Made by a program: the position numbers and the translations under genes. The notes beneath the pieces are model-generated. The model made no database searches and was not told the origin of the DNA. It worked only from the letters and a program-made list of their open reading frames with translations. Shown piece after piece: positions 45,201 through 59,400 of a stretch of DNA of 64,000 bases. Source of the DNA: Deroplatys truncata (lineage: Eukaryota; Arthropoda; Insecta; Mantodea; Mantidae); assembly GCA_030765065.1 (NCBI GenBank), contig CM060979.1, positions 109,294,350 to 109,358,349 on the forward strand. Direction: 5' to 3'. The number at the start of each line of letters is the position of its first letter. The stretch's first letter is position 1.

Positions 45201-47390
45201 ATTGATTACTTGGTACTCTCCTCACCTCTTTGCTCTCTGCCCTACCCCAAAATCAGCCAGTAAACAATATTATACCTTACCCCGCAACTTGCAGCATATT
45301 AAATTTTGGAAATAACTGTCATGCTATTCCTTTCGTTGCCATCTCACAATAGGATTATTAATCCTTGAAGGATAGTGCATTTTAACACTAGAGTAACATC
45401 ACATTTATGTACACATAAGCAACATTATTCTGTGTTATTGACTGATAGCGATATAACAACATAAGAAGAATATAATGTCAACTCGCTAATGAAAACTGAA
45501 TTTACATAATACTTATTTACGCTTTTGTTCTCTTTACCCTACTTTGTATTGCTAGTTGAGTTACAGCCAAGATAAATATTTCGTGGTTTAATGTGCTATG
45601 AATTAATATAACACTAAACTGCCCAGAGATGGCTCTGTCGTACGGTATCTAGTGCATGCGAGATGGAAAGGACTGAAGAAGAAATGCAATAATCATTAAA
45701 GGCCTGCTGTCTGTGTGCATGAAGACATTTTTCATAGATCTTTAATAGTTGCTTTTATGTATCTAATATATTGCATGTTGTAAAATTAATTCTGAAACAT
45801 TTCTGGAAGTACCAGAATTTGCAGCACAAATTAAAGCCAACACTTTACTTGCAGTATTTACTTTTGGAAAAGCAAAGACTCAGAGTACGAACTACTGGAA
45901 CCAAACGATGAGTGAGGCACGTCACGTACGAACTGAAAAGCCTGGAGCTGTACTTCTCGGGCTTATAATAAACGGTTTCTATTTCACTGTTCACTGGAAC
46001 AGTTACCGCTCAGAATTTACTTTAGCAATTAAATCTCAAGGGAAAAGGAGCCCTCCCCCAGCGTTTGTCTTTGTTATCGACGCTCTTCTGTTACTTCCCA
46101 GAGTCCTCCAATATTCTGTTCCTCTTACTCGTGTGTGTGTAGTCCCAGGCCAGGGATTACCATTATCTACTTTGCAGTCGAAAAATACCTTCAAGTGATA
46201 CGATGCTTACCTCGCCCTTTTCTCTTATTATCCGCTTTCATCCACTCCTTCTTTGACTCTTAATATCATTTTCATTACACCTTTGTTCTCGACCCCTATG
46301 TTTCTTTTTTATTCGTTTTCACTTAATCCTCCTAATCCTTATGTTGCAATATACTCTGTTTCTTTTTTTCTCCTTTCTCTCTTCCTTCCTAGACCTTTCT
46401 TGCGCATAAGCATGCCACGTATAATAAACACAACACTTACGAATTGAGATACAAAAGATGCTCGGTTTCTAAAGAAAATCCTGTGCTTAGATTTATATCA
46501 GATTTAATAAAGTTTAAGTGGAGGTTAAAACACCTATCCCGCTAGCGTTAAATCGGCTAAATTCGTGACCCGTTATCTCTTACAGCATTTAAGATAACAG
46601 GCTGAAATTTTACAAGATATACTTCATGCCTTCTAAATTCACTAATCACCTTTGCCCAATAAATTTGTTTATTAAGGAAGGTTTTCGGGATGGCTTTTAA
46701 CACACTAGCGTTTAACTTTGCTATCTTCAATATATTCCGAGAAAACTAATCACTTATGTAATAACATTTCATTCAGAGAAAATAATTTCCAAAGCAAAAA
46801 TGCAGAACACAAACTCACACGTATTTTCAAAATAAGAAACCACTGGCTTCAGCATGCACAAGCTGCCATACTTAAGTATGAGCAGCTAAACCAATTTGAG
46901 CAGCAAAACTTTTAAAAGACTACTCTGAAGTTTGCAGGGGTTATGAGTTTTTTCTTTGAAGTGGTGTAGAATTCAGTGTATAAAATGGCAGATGCGGTAC
47001 CATTTCTTAAAATATAAGTATTGTGCTAAAATTATAAAAGGTATAACAAATTAAAGAGAAAAATCTAGTTAATAAGGCTGCATAAAATTAAAAATGTTAT
47101 TTTTGGGAATTTTTTCTGTTTAGTGTTTCCGTAAAAAAGTCATATTAGTGGCAAAATTGTCCTATAGAATTTAAACCTCTCAACCAATCTTATATCAAAA
47201 TAAAAACTAAATTACAATAACTTTTGTTACTTATTTTCTTTTGTGGGGCATATGAAGCAGTAACAATGTCTCAAACATTATTTCATTGATTTAAATAAAT
47301 AGGAACGGTTAATTTGGTCATAAAGTAATTTTTGTATTAGTGCAAAGTAGACGTTCGTTAGAGCCAAAAGCAGGACAGGGAATTGTTATA
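45201..47390. other. Non-coding stretch
   Basis: No protein motif recognised. The segment 46210-46400 is pyrimidine-rich. Confidence 0.45.
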
Positions 47391-47392
47391 TA

Positions 47393-47950
47393 GACTCGAG
47401 AGTCTATAACGACGAAAACTAGCTCATGTCTTGAGAGTTGATATTTAGTCGAAAAGTACTCATGACTCGAGAGTTGCTATTTAGACAAAAAAGTACTCGT
47501 GTCTCGAGAGTTGCTATTTAGACAAAAAGTTTCTCATGTCTCGAGACTTGGTATTTAGACGAAAAATTATTCGTCTCGAGAGTTGCTATTTAGACAAAAA
47601 AGTACTCGTGTCTCGAGAGTTGCTATTTAGACAAAAAGTACTCGTGTCTCGAGAGTTGCTATTTAGACAAAAAAGTACTCGTGTCTCGAGAGTTGCTATT
47701 TAGACAAAAAGTTTCTCATGACTCGAGAGTTGCTATTTAGACAAAAAAGTACTCGTGTCTCGAGAGTTGCTATTTAGACAAAAAGTTTCTTATGTCTCGA
47801 GACTTGGTATTTAGACGATAAAGTATTCGTCTCGAGAGTTGCTATTTAGACGAAAAAGTATTCTTCTCGAGAGTTGCTGTTTAGACGAAAAAGTACTCAC
47901 GTCTCGAGAGTTGCTATTTAGACGAAAAGGTACTCATGTCTCGAGAAGCT
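47393..47950. repeat. Minisatellite of 33-38 bp units with CTCGAG core
   Basis: About 14 units of the form GTCTCGAGAGTTGCTATTTA plus GAC(A/G)AAAAAGTACTC. Variants include CTCGAGACTTGG (two units), shortened units lacking AGTACTC-GT, and A(C/T)TCGAG. The block holding the CTTGG variant and its neighbours occurs twice about 270 bases apart, so a higher-order duplication took place. The frame always meets TAG in TATTTAG, so it is not coding in that phase. Confidence 0.95.
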
Positions 47951-48020
47951 TTTATTGTTAAAACCAGAGGAAGAAGTGTATTTTATTCTATTGTTCCGTC
48001 CAACTTTCCCAAGAAAGAGT

Positions 48021-48021
48021 G

Positions 48022-48049
<28 letters not shown>
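48021..48049. repeat. (GA)n microsatellite
   Basis: About 14 GA units, about 70 bases after the minisatellite. Confidence 0.95.
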
Positions 48050-48052
<3 letters not shown>

Positions 48053-49970
48053 TTGGTCAAGCCGGAGAATCACCAAGAAATGTGTATAAATATCCCATGT
48101 GATAGAAAATGTAGCCAATAAAATCTTAAGACAAAGTAGCGTAGAAATTAAGACGGTAACACCAACCGATGTAAATTTTAACGAATGTTAAGCAGGTTTA
48201 GCTCTGATGTTAACCTAAATTCTCTTTCTTCAAACATTGTTGTTTTAGCATTGAGTTAATCTCGATCTTAACTTAACATTTCCATACTCTTCTGTTAAGG
48301 CATTTAACAAATAGTAGAAGTTTGAAGAATGCCTGCAACAAACCAAGTTGATGGGAGTTTGCTGTATTTGACGCTTTTGAATGTCATTCCTAACGGAAGA
48401 GGAACCGCGCCTCATAATAAATTTGAAACCCTGCAAAAGAAGGAATTTTTAAAGCGATATACATCGTCCACATAGGTTGTGAACTGGTTTTATAGGAATC
48501 ATGATGTTCAGAATACTACCAATAGAAGCCTGGTTCGTTCTCCTCTGCTGCAAGTGTTAATTACTTTGAGATTTTATGCTACTGGCGCTTTTCATTTAAT
48601 AGTATTTGATAAGGTCGAATTTCCAAAGCTACCGTTTATGGAATTACGCGGAAGGTTTCCGAAGCAATTACTTCAAGAACAAAACGGTATTTTTGTTGGA
48701 GTCTACTTGATCCTTAATCAGTAATAACACATTTTCATCCACTTTGGTTTCAAACCGTTCTAAACGCTCTTTGCCCCTGGCGGTTTTGGTGCTGAGCTGT
48801 ATGTTAACGTAAAATAGTCACATTTACTTTCTGCATCTGAGGGAATGCCTGCATATTAATCAAATTACTCGTGGATTTTCTCCCAGACAAGACTTTATCC
48901 GTATTCCTTAATTCAAGTCCGTCGGCTTTTTGAACCAGATACCTCTTTACTTAGTAAGCAGTTCTATAATTAATACTTTTTGAGCGGTGAAACATTATTT
49001 CCTCTGTATCTAGATTTTTCACTTGACATCGAAATCTAACCCCAAGTAATCAAGAAAATCACATGGTAATTTATGAATCACAGGGCAGCCGCCTAGCTAG
49101 TTGTCTGCTACTGATAGAGTGCTGCGATGCGTAGACAGAAGTGCATCGGAGCGCCTTCAGAAGCCATGTAGTTCGGTCATTGTCTTCTCGAAAGCTGCTG
49201 TTTGGAGTTGTCTTTGAGGTTAACATGATATTAACTAACAATTCACTGTAAAATACTGATGAAGCTCTGTTAGCAGATACTAATAATTAGCATGAAATTT
49301 TTGGGACATTAACTGATGAATTTAGCGCGAAGACAGTTTCAAGTTATACTTTACTTGCCAATTTCAATATACCATAAATATGCAGCGATATAGGTAATGA
49401 GATACATAAGTTTCAGATTACCTTCGAAGTATAAGAACTTGAAAGCTATACCAAGAGAAGCGCAACTTGAATTCCATGCTTTACGGGGGTGAAAGTTGAG
49501 TTATGAAACATTTAGATAATAGCCGCATTCAAGCAATGGAAGTGAGATTTGTAACATCTAAAATAAGTTAAATAGCAGATATTTTGCAATATCATGAACA
49601 CAAAGGTAAAGATAATCTAATTTGAAAGGCTACTAACACGCTGCCAAAGAAAATGCAAAATTACAAACTATAAGGAAAAAGTAGACTTATGAAGAGATCA
49701 CAATGAAATCGATGCAGGCGTTTCTGGATGATAAAGGAAGCAAGAGAAAAGAAGAAGAGAAAAAACAAAGACATGATAGAAGAGCTATTTCGGTGTTCTC
49801 TATTAATACTTTGTATCATATATTATTGTTTGAACTTCAACTATTCTAGATCTCAAAATCTATCGCATATTCAAAAGATTCGTTTAAGCATTGAATTAAA
49901 AATACCATTACTTTGTTGTCTAGAATAATGTTTGAAATTGTTAGTTTTGTTACCAAAAAATAGCTGCAAA
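48050..49970. other. Non-coding stretch
   Basis: No gene or family repeat recognised. Confidence 0.45.
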
Positions 49971-49974
49971 AATA

Positions 49975-50440
49975 AATTTTACTCAACGCCTTGCGCTTTT
50001 GAAAACTCAAAAATCGTGCGGGGGTGTTCTGAAGTAAAGCTCTGTATTTTCCCTTTATTTTTTGAAAAGGAAAAGTGTTTATAAAGCAAATGCTCTTCCT
50101 TTTTGTTTTCTTCTACACTTTCCATTTGATTTCTTTGTCTTCCTATATTTTCATTTCCGATTGGTCTACATTCTCTTGTTTGTCTAAAGCTTTCTTTCGG
50201 CGTTACTCTAAGTTTTCTCACCAGGCAAAGGACATTCAGCATTTCCTTACAAACAACATTCCTTATTCTGTATTGTTCTATAGGCTATAGTATCTCTCAA
50301 TATTTGCATTCAGCAGCAACAGTTTTATTTTCTTGTCTATTACATTTGATTTTCAGCCATATGCCATGATAATAGGCTAAGCTTTTGTTTTTATAAGAGC
50401 TCTGAGTATAGTTTCACAAAACTATTAAAATTATTCTAAA
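49975..50440 (-). pseudogene. Possible LINE thumb-region remnant
   Basis: On the minus strand a damaged line reads ALIKTKA*PIIMAYG*KSNV, then IDKKIKLLLLNANIERYYSL. This could be the region after YADD in LINEs (LYKTLI.PI.MYG.ESW..... L...E...LR). No other motif supports it, and the 87-codon frame 49979-50242 is lysine- and glutamate-rich without a domain. Confidence 0.25.
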
Positions 50441-52421
50441 TAATTTCCAGGTCCCTTTCTTATTAAAAGGATAAGACACATTACATTTATTTTAGAATTT
50501 AACTTCTTTCATAGCTTCTAAGGTCTACGGAGACAATGGATGAAATAATTATGACAGTATAAATGATGAGTGTGAGCTCAGAGGAAAGTGGAGTCCAAAT
50601 ATTTGAGATTATCTTTTCGCGATTAGGGAGAGCCCCATAAAACACGTTATCATTGCAGTTCACCTAACTTAGATTGCAGCTCACGACCTTCGGATTAGCA
50701 AATAGGTGACTCTGTACTGAATAAATGCGATTTTTATATAAACAATGTCTACTTGTTTGCATTAAATAGTTTGATATTTCCGGTTTTGTGAAACAAAAGC
50801 TTCTTTTTCTCTCCCCTAGTTTTAAAGGTGAAAGCGGCCACTTAAACGTTGACTTGATTGCCTTCCAATACCCTCCTCTTTCTAGCAAACCCCCAATTAT
50901 ATAAGTTTTATTTTACAGCTTTATTTTGAACCACTGTTCACATGCATGCGAAAGAAAAATTGACTACTTGCTGCTGTAGCAAATTGGGTGCTATGCAAGT
51001 AAAAACAACTACTTAAATTCAGAAAATAAATAGAAATAGCCTAATAAATACATCGATATGTAGGGAGCAACTATATTAGATATATTGACCTTTTAGTGGC
51101 CCCTAATCCAGAAAAAAGGCAGTTAAGTTTTGTAAGTGAAACGGTGGCTGGGAACAAAATAATCTATTTTACTATTGACATCAAAATAATTGTTTTACGA
51201 CATTGACATTTTTATCCAGCAGCATAGTGAATCATAAGTCTCTTCTTTATGCCTGGAATGAAACATGCACCATAGGGTACATCATACTTTCATGCTTTAG
51301 AAAAATATAGAAATAGTTAGAACGGCGAAGTCTTCGGCGGAAGCTCAGCAACAAGCTTCAATATTTTTGCAACAATATACATCAAAAGTAGAACGGAAAA
51401 TTAGTGGACAAAGATATATATATATATTTGGAACTATATTCATTCTAAAAGAAAATATTCATGCTTGCTCATACCGAGACTGCCATAAAGACAATGTATA
51501 ACAAACAAAAAATTAACTAAAGGTAGTAAAATTCAGAACAAATACAAAGGTAATTGTATTAAACATAACAAAATGCAACAGATAAAATGAACAGAGATAT
51601 TAAGGGCATAAACTTTAATGAAGCTCACTACTTCAAATTCACGAATAATAGCACAAAAAACAACACATGCTATCGTGTTCCATTAAATCTGTTTTTGAGA
51701 ATTACCCTGTTTTTAAAGGCAACCCATAATTATGGGAAGATTTATGAAATAAAAAATAGAAAGTCGTGTTTGCTTTGTTCAGCTTTGTTAGAGCACTACA
51801 TGAATATTCGTCTTACAACGCAACAAACCTGGACGATGATCAGTAGTACACCATTGATGAGGATTAAACTTGCATATGATATAAACAGTAATCAGTATGT
51901 AACCTAAAGATATATAAATATGAAATACATTGAGTTATTTGTTAACATAAAACACAAGCTAGAAAATGAAAGCCAAGATGAAAAAAACACACAAAGATGA
52001 AATCAACCAGTGGTGAGTGGGAGATCCATGATGCTGTGGCTGGCACCAATTACTATTATTCCAATCAGTAACAGATTATTGAACTTCACAGCTGCCAGTT
52101 CGATACACAGCAAACCCATAGGTGATGGATAATGTAACAGTTTTAAATATTGAGGTAAGGAGCGAAGCTCTCCCCAAACAAAACTGCAAAAACTTAATAA
52201 CAAAGTGTTTTTCATAAATACGTTAGTAAAAGGTTTACATTATTTTATTAAGGCCTAGAATTCATTAGATGTTATAACATATAATCGGTTCTACTATAAG
52301 AAACACAAGCAAGAAGTGCAACAACTCCCAGCTGCCGTGTGAAGGCATACAACGCAAGGCAAGGACGCACACAATCTCTTGGTATCCCGCACGAGTTCCC
52401 GACTCCCAACATGTAGATGTA
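50441..52421. other. AT-rich non-coding stretch
   Basis: A 106-codon plus-strand frame (51587-51907) shows no domain, signal or repeat and is not called a gene. Nothing else seen. Confidence 0.45.
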
Positions 52422-52423
52422 TA

Positions 52424-53485
52424 CTACGTGATCAAAAGTATCCGGACACCTGGCTGAAAATGACGTACAAGTTCGTGGCGCCCTCCATCGGTAATGCTGG
52501 AAGTCAATATGGTGTTAGCCCACCCTTAGCCTTGATGACAGCGTTCACTCTCGCAGTCATACTTTCCATCAGGTGCTGAAAGGTTTCTTGGGGAATGGCA
52601 GCCCATTCTTCATGAACAGGTGCTCGATCGTGTTGAAAGATGCAATCGCCATCCCCGAATTGCTCTTCAACAGTGGGAAGCAAGAAGGTGCTTAAAATAT
52701 CAATGTAGATCTGCGCTGTGATCGTGCCACACAAAACAACAAGAGGAGCAAGCCCCCTCCAGGAAAAAACACGACCACACCATAACACCACCACCTCCAA
52801 ATTTCACTGTTGCCACTACACACGCTGGCAGATGGCATTCGCCATACTCACACCCGGCCATCGGATCGCCATATTGTGTACCGTGATTCGTCACTCCACA
52901 CAACGTTTCGCCACTGTTCAATCGTGTAATATTGACGCTCCTTACACCAAGCGAGGCGTTGATTGGCATTTTCCTGCGTGATGTGTGGCTTATGAGCAGT
53001 CGCTCGACCATGGAATCCAAGGTTTCTCACCTCACGCCTAACTGTCATAGTACTTGTAGTGGATCCTGATGCAGTTCGGAATTCCTGTGTGATGGTCTGG
53101 ATAGATGTATGCCTATTACTCTTTACGACCCTCTTTAAATGTCGGCGGTCTCTGTCAGTCAATAGACGAGGTCGGCCTGTACGCTTTTGTGCTGTACATG
53201 TCCCTTCACTTTTCCACTTCACTATCACATCAGAAACGGTAGACCTAGGGATGTTTAGAAGTGTGGAAATCTCGCGTACAGACTTCTGACACAAGTGATA
53301 CCCAATCACCTGACCACGTTCGAAGTCCGTGAGTTCCACGGAGCGTCCCATTCTGGTGTTTCACGATGTCTAATGACTACTAAGGTCGCGGATAATGAGA
53401 ACCAGGCAGAAGGTGGCAGCACAATGCATCTAAGATGAACAAAGTATGTTTGTGGGGGTGTCCGGATACTATTGATCACATAGTG
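52424..53485 (-). mobile_element. Tc1-like element with TIRs, internally deleted
   Basis: A 1062-bp element with inverted ends: left CTACGTGATCAAAAGTATCC, right (reverse complement) CACTATGTGATCAATAGTAT plus CCGGACACC. TA on both sides (52422-52423, 53486-53487). Shorter than a full Tc1-type element of this family because part of the transposase gene is missing at about 52610. Confidence 0.92.
52504..53351 (-). pseudogene. Tc1-like transposase lacking its third catalytic residue
   Basis: Starts MGRSVELTDFERGQVIGYHL at 53351. Paired helix-turn-helix: SVREISTLLNIPRSTVSDVI with GRPRLLTDRDRRHLKRVV between, and TMTVRREVRNLGFHGR. First catalytic Asp in NVVWSDESRYTIW. A stop replaces Trp in GRV*VWRM and the frame shifts near 52850. 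VATVKFGGGGVMVW follows, then after another shift CIFQHDRAPVH with the second Asp. The next residues are EEWAAIPQETFQHL, which belong to the C-terminus in related proteins. The segment with the third acidic residue (SPDLNPIEHLWDEL-type) is deleted. The end is VNAVIKAKGGLTPY. Confidence 0.92.
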
Positions 53486-53487
53486 TA

Positions 53488-56400
53488 TTTATATCGTTTG
53501 AAAGGTTGAAATCTTCGCTAAAGCTTTTATTTGGACTGTTTTGGGATATTGTCTCAAATAAAAGAGGTGTGTCCTAAAAACCAAAACCTACAAATTTCAA
53601 AGTGAGATTTTGTCACTTTAGTGAATTCCCGTGAGAGTATTGTGTTTACAGAAGAATATTAAAATGGATTATAAAGCATATATGTTAAGGAATAAAACTG
53701 TATAATATGTAGCAACTAAAACGCTTGCAAAACGGGTGTTTAAGGGGTGGTGGAAGAGGGAGCACAAGGAGGAGCAGCGGGGATTTTTTTAAGAAATACT
53801 CCTCTACTTAGGTCCTAAGAACTGGCAAAAATTCAGTAGACTAATTTCTTCCGGCAAAAACGTTCACTGCTGGATCGAAATGTCTCGACCAAGAGAAAGA
53901 CGAATGATGTTCGCTTGCCAATTCCCAGCTTTTCGCGAGGCCTCATTAACCGCGGATTCACAGTGTCTTGTTGCGCATTCGAGGGACTCTAAAGCATTTC
54001 AATGATAAATTATTATTATAAGAATACCCTAAAGGTTTGCTATTATTATCCTTATTATAATTCACACCATGTTTTCATTTGTATGGGATGGTCAATGAAT
54101 GTTGAGAATATATGCAAATCTCGGGTTAACGAGTGACCATACTGCACTTTTTTTTATTGACATTGCACATTTGGATTCCTTAAGGATACTCATCCGTGAA
54201 ATTTAAAAAATCAGTAATTTCAGGTCGATTCATTTGAAACCTTAATACAGTAATCAGGGATCTCAATTTTTGCTTTAGAATTTGCAAAAGATTAAAATTG
54301 TTTAATAGCCTTAAAATTAAGCATGGTAACAAAAATTCATGTCGTAATTTCTTTATTCTGTTAATAACAATAAGTTATACAAGATTTCATTTATTTATAC
54401 CGAAAATTACATCATGTGGAAGAATTTAAAAATGTAAAATGTGCTGATAAATGAAAACCAATGAAAAGAGAATTTAAAAATTATAACACTAAAATACTAC
54501 TTTTTCTGACTTTATGCGGTTTAAAACGCATGTGTGCATACACAGGCCTTCCTTCGTCCTTTTCTGCTTCTCTGCAACTAGTTCAGTGTTTAGTGTTGGC
54601 AAAGCTTGTCGTCTTTTACTACATTGTTATTGCAAGCTAGCTTTATCAGGGCGACATTTTTGAATTTTAGGTTTAAGCCCTTTTTAAGTGACCTAGTAAT
54701 AGTTGGGTATCTGCATTGTAAAATACGACTTGTACACCACAACATTCAGGCAATGTCTCCCTTCATCATAAGAAGGGAAATAATGTATATATCTGATCCA
54801 GTAAACCACGTGGTTTCGCTATATTTTCAACTGATAGGTTTTCCTGAGAAAACTTATGGGCTCAGGACAGTTTTCTCGCCTCTGTGCGAAGATATACGCA
54901 GGTTATAGTTCGTCTTCTCTCAAAACTATTATTGCTCCAATGACGAAAGCTTTGCAGCTAGAAAAGAGGAATCTTGCCATCACATAGAAACTCCGAAAAA
55001 GAGAACGGATTATGATGAAAGAAAATTTTAAGACTTTCAAAATTATATTTAGAAGATCGATTAAGACCAGAAATATATAATGCGCAATTTAATAAAATTC
55101 TCCTTTGAACCGTAACATTATTTCTGTTTGTTTTTATTTAAAGGCGTCTTAGAACCAGCAGTTCAATTAAACTCTGATCTCTTCTTTCTTGAAATAAAAA
55201 TTTAAACTAAGTATCCAACAAAACCGAAACTAGTCGATATTTAACTTTTCATTGGATGCGTTCTAACACGCTAAAACACTCTTGTGCATGTGACAATCTT
55301 AGAAGACACTCAATTATTACTAATATTATTACTATACCATTTAAAAATACTGTTCGACAGGACATAACCTCTAAAATACTTCCAAAAATATTTAAATGGG
55401 GGAGGAGGTTAAAGGGATTTCATGCTTATGTTGCCTAGTTTCAATCCTGTTTCTTTGAGTATAAACATCGGAGGGTATCTTTTAGCACTTTATTGTGAAC
55501 ATGGCAGAGTTTTAATGACTCACAGCCCAAAGGGATATATGTGCAGGACTAAAATATTTTAAAGTTTAGTTATTGTAGTGGAGATATTTGCATATCGTAT
55601 TTATAACACCAAAATTCCTTCCAACAGTTTCCCGTGTTGTTATGAAAGAATATTTTTATATGATTTGCAAACAACTTGATACTCTTTGATTTTAAATTTT
55701 GGCAAAAATGATAGGTTTAAAACTTAAGATAAAATATAGATAAATAAGAACTTAAGATAAGATAAAACTTTCAAAAACTTCTAATGCCCTTTATTCTCAA
55801 TCAATATTTTAAACACCTAACATATGTGACTTTGTTCAGTTTTCACTGCCACTTCACTAAAGTGATTTATTTCACTCACTGGAGGTCGAACACAAGACCT
55901 CTCTAAACGTCTGAAGTAGCAGCACTCATTGTACGTCACAAATTTCGTCACAATCGCTAATTGAACAAAATGAGTAATCAGTACCTTATGTCGAAACAGG
56001 GACAACAAACTCACTATTTTACTGGCTGACTCATGAGCACGCTCGCTTATATACAACTGCAAGAGTTTTTGGAAGCTTTGTGGGAGGGGGAGAGAAGCTT
56101 TCAGAATTATCTCGTTGCGTCTCAAGCGTTTCTGGGATATACGTCGAGGGAAGAGCGCTCCTCCATCTCCTTGTCTCTCCAATTAACCAGTCGGTCGGCG
56201 CTGAAGGACACAACCTTCCACGCGATAAATTTGGCCCATAGCTGCTGCGTCACAATATAAATCAATCTTTGGCCTATCTAGACAAAACTCTGCGCACTTA
56301 TACCATAGGACCCAACGAGGACGTAAGCTACCTCACAACACTCGAAAGCTGCCTAACCGTATTCTCATGTAGAAAAATTGATTGTTTAACCCATCCACTA

Positions 56401-59400
56401 AAACATACTTTACAATATAATGTAGTACGTGGCAAAAATAATTCATTAGCTTAGAACCATGAAATAACACCATATTCTGAATCGTGTAATACCTTGAAGG
56501 TTTCAAAACTTCAACCTTATAGACTAAACTATTCTGCTTGAGCAACCAATGCACGCATTTGTGCACTAGAGTTATTGGACACCTAAAATTATGATATATC
56601 TTAAGACTTAAAAGAGTTACCCCTATGCATATTTTAATTCCTTATGCACAAAGTTTGACCATTTGATCAAATCTAAACAAAAGTTTGGAAACTTGCGCTG
56701 TAGGTGTGAGTGAAAATTGTTGTCCGCTTTCAAAATCCAGCCCCATCCTCATTGATGTTCTTCTTGCAATAATCATTTTGTTGCACCTTTCTTGCTCAAA
56801 TTCTGGAAATGAATAAAAGAAATCGTTTAGTTAACTTAAAACGTGGAAAGCAAGATATTGTTAACTTTGAGGTACCTCAGGCTAACAAATGCTAACTACC
56901 ACCAATTAGCTCCGTCCTTCTTATATTTTATAATATGGAAATTATTCAACATTGTAATAATAAGAAGTCGTTTCCTAACTACCTGAATAATAACTGCATC
57001 GCCATATTTTCACGTCGGCTGTCATCAAACATTAAATGATATTTACTTATACAGCAGAAATTCCAAAAGCTCAAGGTCTGCCCTACGAGACCAGCGTTGT
57101 GTCTTTGCACGCTGAGCTAAATTCTATCTGTTCCTTAATTGAGAAGTCTGCAGCGTTGAAAGAGTGCAAACGAAGAGGATTCGCAAAAGGAAGCGGAAGT
57201 ACACAAAGTAAATTCGGGCTCATCTTCCATTCAGGCGCCCCTGCAGTGAAATCTTAATTGGACCTTCCGAAGTTGGTAGCGCTAACCAAGAGCAGACTTC
57301 GACAAAAGGAATTAATATTTCTCAAGAAATGCTTCTTTGAGCACAGTAGTAGCTGGTAGAACCATGAAACTCGTACTTATGGACATCATCTGTATAAGAA
57401 CTGTACGTTCAAATATATAATGTAAATATACTTGCATTTAACTGTCCTAATTGCCTTTCCTTAATTAGACAACGTGTATGTTTTTGGATTCAGTCCATTG
57501 CATGAGTTGAGAATGAGGATTCCGTTGAATTTTTAAAATTCCTGAGTAGTCTACAGTTTTTTCTACTATCTAAAGTGTCAGTTTTCAAACCTTTGTTCGG
57601 ATTGTCAGATGGTCCAATTTGATACACAAGAAATTAAAAATATGAGTAGGCTTTCTTTAAATTTTAAGGTATTCTATAGCTTTCGCCGAGTCCTAATGCA
57701 TACATCACAAATATTTGAGCTACATGGACATTCATGAAGGGTTGAAAATAAAGAAAAATTTCAGAATATATTTTTTAAATAGAGTGACTGAAAATGAGGT
57801 TTAGTTAGCTATAGTATTGTTGTAAAATATTTTTAACAGATAGGTTAAACAGTGCAGTATTTTTCACAAGCGGTTGAAACTCTACTAGCGGTAGTTTCTC
57901 AGAGTTATAAGGGAGCCTATCGTTTTCGTGTGTGCTTTATTATAAGTGTGCAAAGTTTTGTTTAGATAGGCTAATCAGCATTGTTTTGTTTCTTAGCGGT
58001 TAAAATACGAATTGAAAATAACGACGATTTTATAGATGTAGGATATCTTATCATTTTTACCATGTTCTAAAACGCAAAAGTAAAAATTTTGACAAAATCA
58101 TTGGTCTAAAACATTCCTTGATGACAATCTTCAGCGAAATCATGAGGAGTTTTGGTGATCTGATATGACATGCAATCCCCCTTTCAATATCACAATTTTA
58201 AAGGATTTCAAGTCCTTTTGAACTGGAGTCATTAAAAATCTAACATTTCATATTGAAGTGCCAGAAATTGCTCTAATATTCACATTCAATGAAACGAGAT
58301 TGAACTGGATGTTATGAAAAAGCCCCTCCTAACTTAATCGGCAACTTTAGGCCGAGCCCGAGCTATTAATAATTTGGGTAATTACTTTTTAGAGAAATTA
58401 AATTATGTTATGTACAACTATATTTCTTTTACTGCCTGTGTAGCTTAAGAAGAGTGATTTAATGATATGTTTATATTTAGGTTACTAATATTAGAGGAGT
58501 AATAAATTGTTTAATGTAAATAATTTAAGCCCTATGTTAAAATACTGTCCACGACGAGATTTCTTAGCTGGAGGAAAAGTGTCTCCGAAGGCAACAAGTG
58601 AGTTTTACGATGTCTCTCTAGTAGCAAAAGTATTGTTCGTACAGCGAGAGTGTAGAGCTATTGTCCTTTTGTATGGTGATTCGCCGTGACCGGAGTGAGT
58701 CAGACAACAAGCTTAACGGTAAAATTAGGAAAAGCCGCGATTTCAAGTTAAAATTGAGCAAGAGGGGATGGAATAGGACCAATGAGATCCAAGTAAATCC
58801 ATATGAAATAATGAGACGCGTTCAGTGGCGCTAAAAGTGCACCAATAGGAAATTAAATAGCCTAAGAAGCTCGCGACTATAAATAGATCTGCAAAGACCA
58901 AAGATCGAGGAGTTACTTCGAAACTACAGGCAGAGAATGATGCTGCCGGAAACTTAAGAGATGTCGCGCCAAAAGTTAGTGAATTAAGACAGGTTTCGCT
59001 ACACACATAAGAATCGCTACGAGTAAAGAGATCTGCTAAATATATAAACTTCACGTCATATCAGAACCGTGTTGCAACAGCAGTGGACAGTGTTTAACGG
59101 CGACAACATCGGTGTTCTGAACTACTAGAAGTACCAAAATAAAGGAAACAGTATTGTCGTCTTTTAGTAACTGAAGCACGTCTATTTTCTCTCCGTTACC
59201 ATACCCGAGATCTACGTTTCCTTTACCAAGAAAAAGTCCATGCTCTTATATATTTCAGTTATTACTTCAGCTAGCCGAGAATAGAGATGAAGAGAAACAG
59301 CCCACGTCGAACATCCGGAGTCTACGCGGATGCTACAGAAAGGTAAGCCGCGAGCTACGGGCATTACGGACCAGAAAAACTCTCGGACAGGAGGAGCTAC

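Noticed and set aside
45908..46198. 96-codon plus-strand ORF
   Set aside because: No recognisable domain and no context of a gene.
47393..47950. Regular array that could suggest CRISPR
   Set aside because: Units follow one another with near-identical intervening sequence, there are no unique spacers, and the context is eukaryotic.
51587..51907. 106-codon plus-strand ORF
   Set aside because: Composition follows the AT-rich background (N, K, I, T) and no motif is seen.
55817..56182. 121-codon minus-strand ORF
   Set aside because: No domain, no similarity recognised, and length within what random sequence gives.
57036..57257. 73-codon plus-strand ORF with balanced composition
   Set aside because: Looks more protein-like than most, but no motif, splice context or homologue is recognised.
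58740..59110. Possible LTR with two TATA-like boxes
   Set aside because: No paired copy, no primer site, no target duplication in the window.
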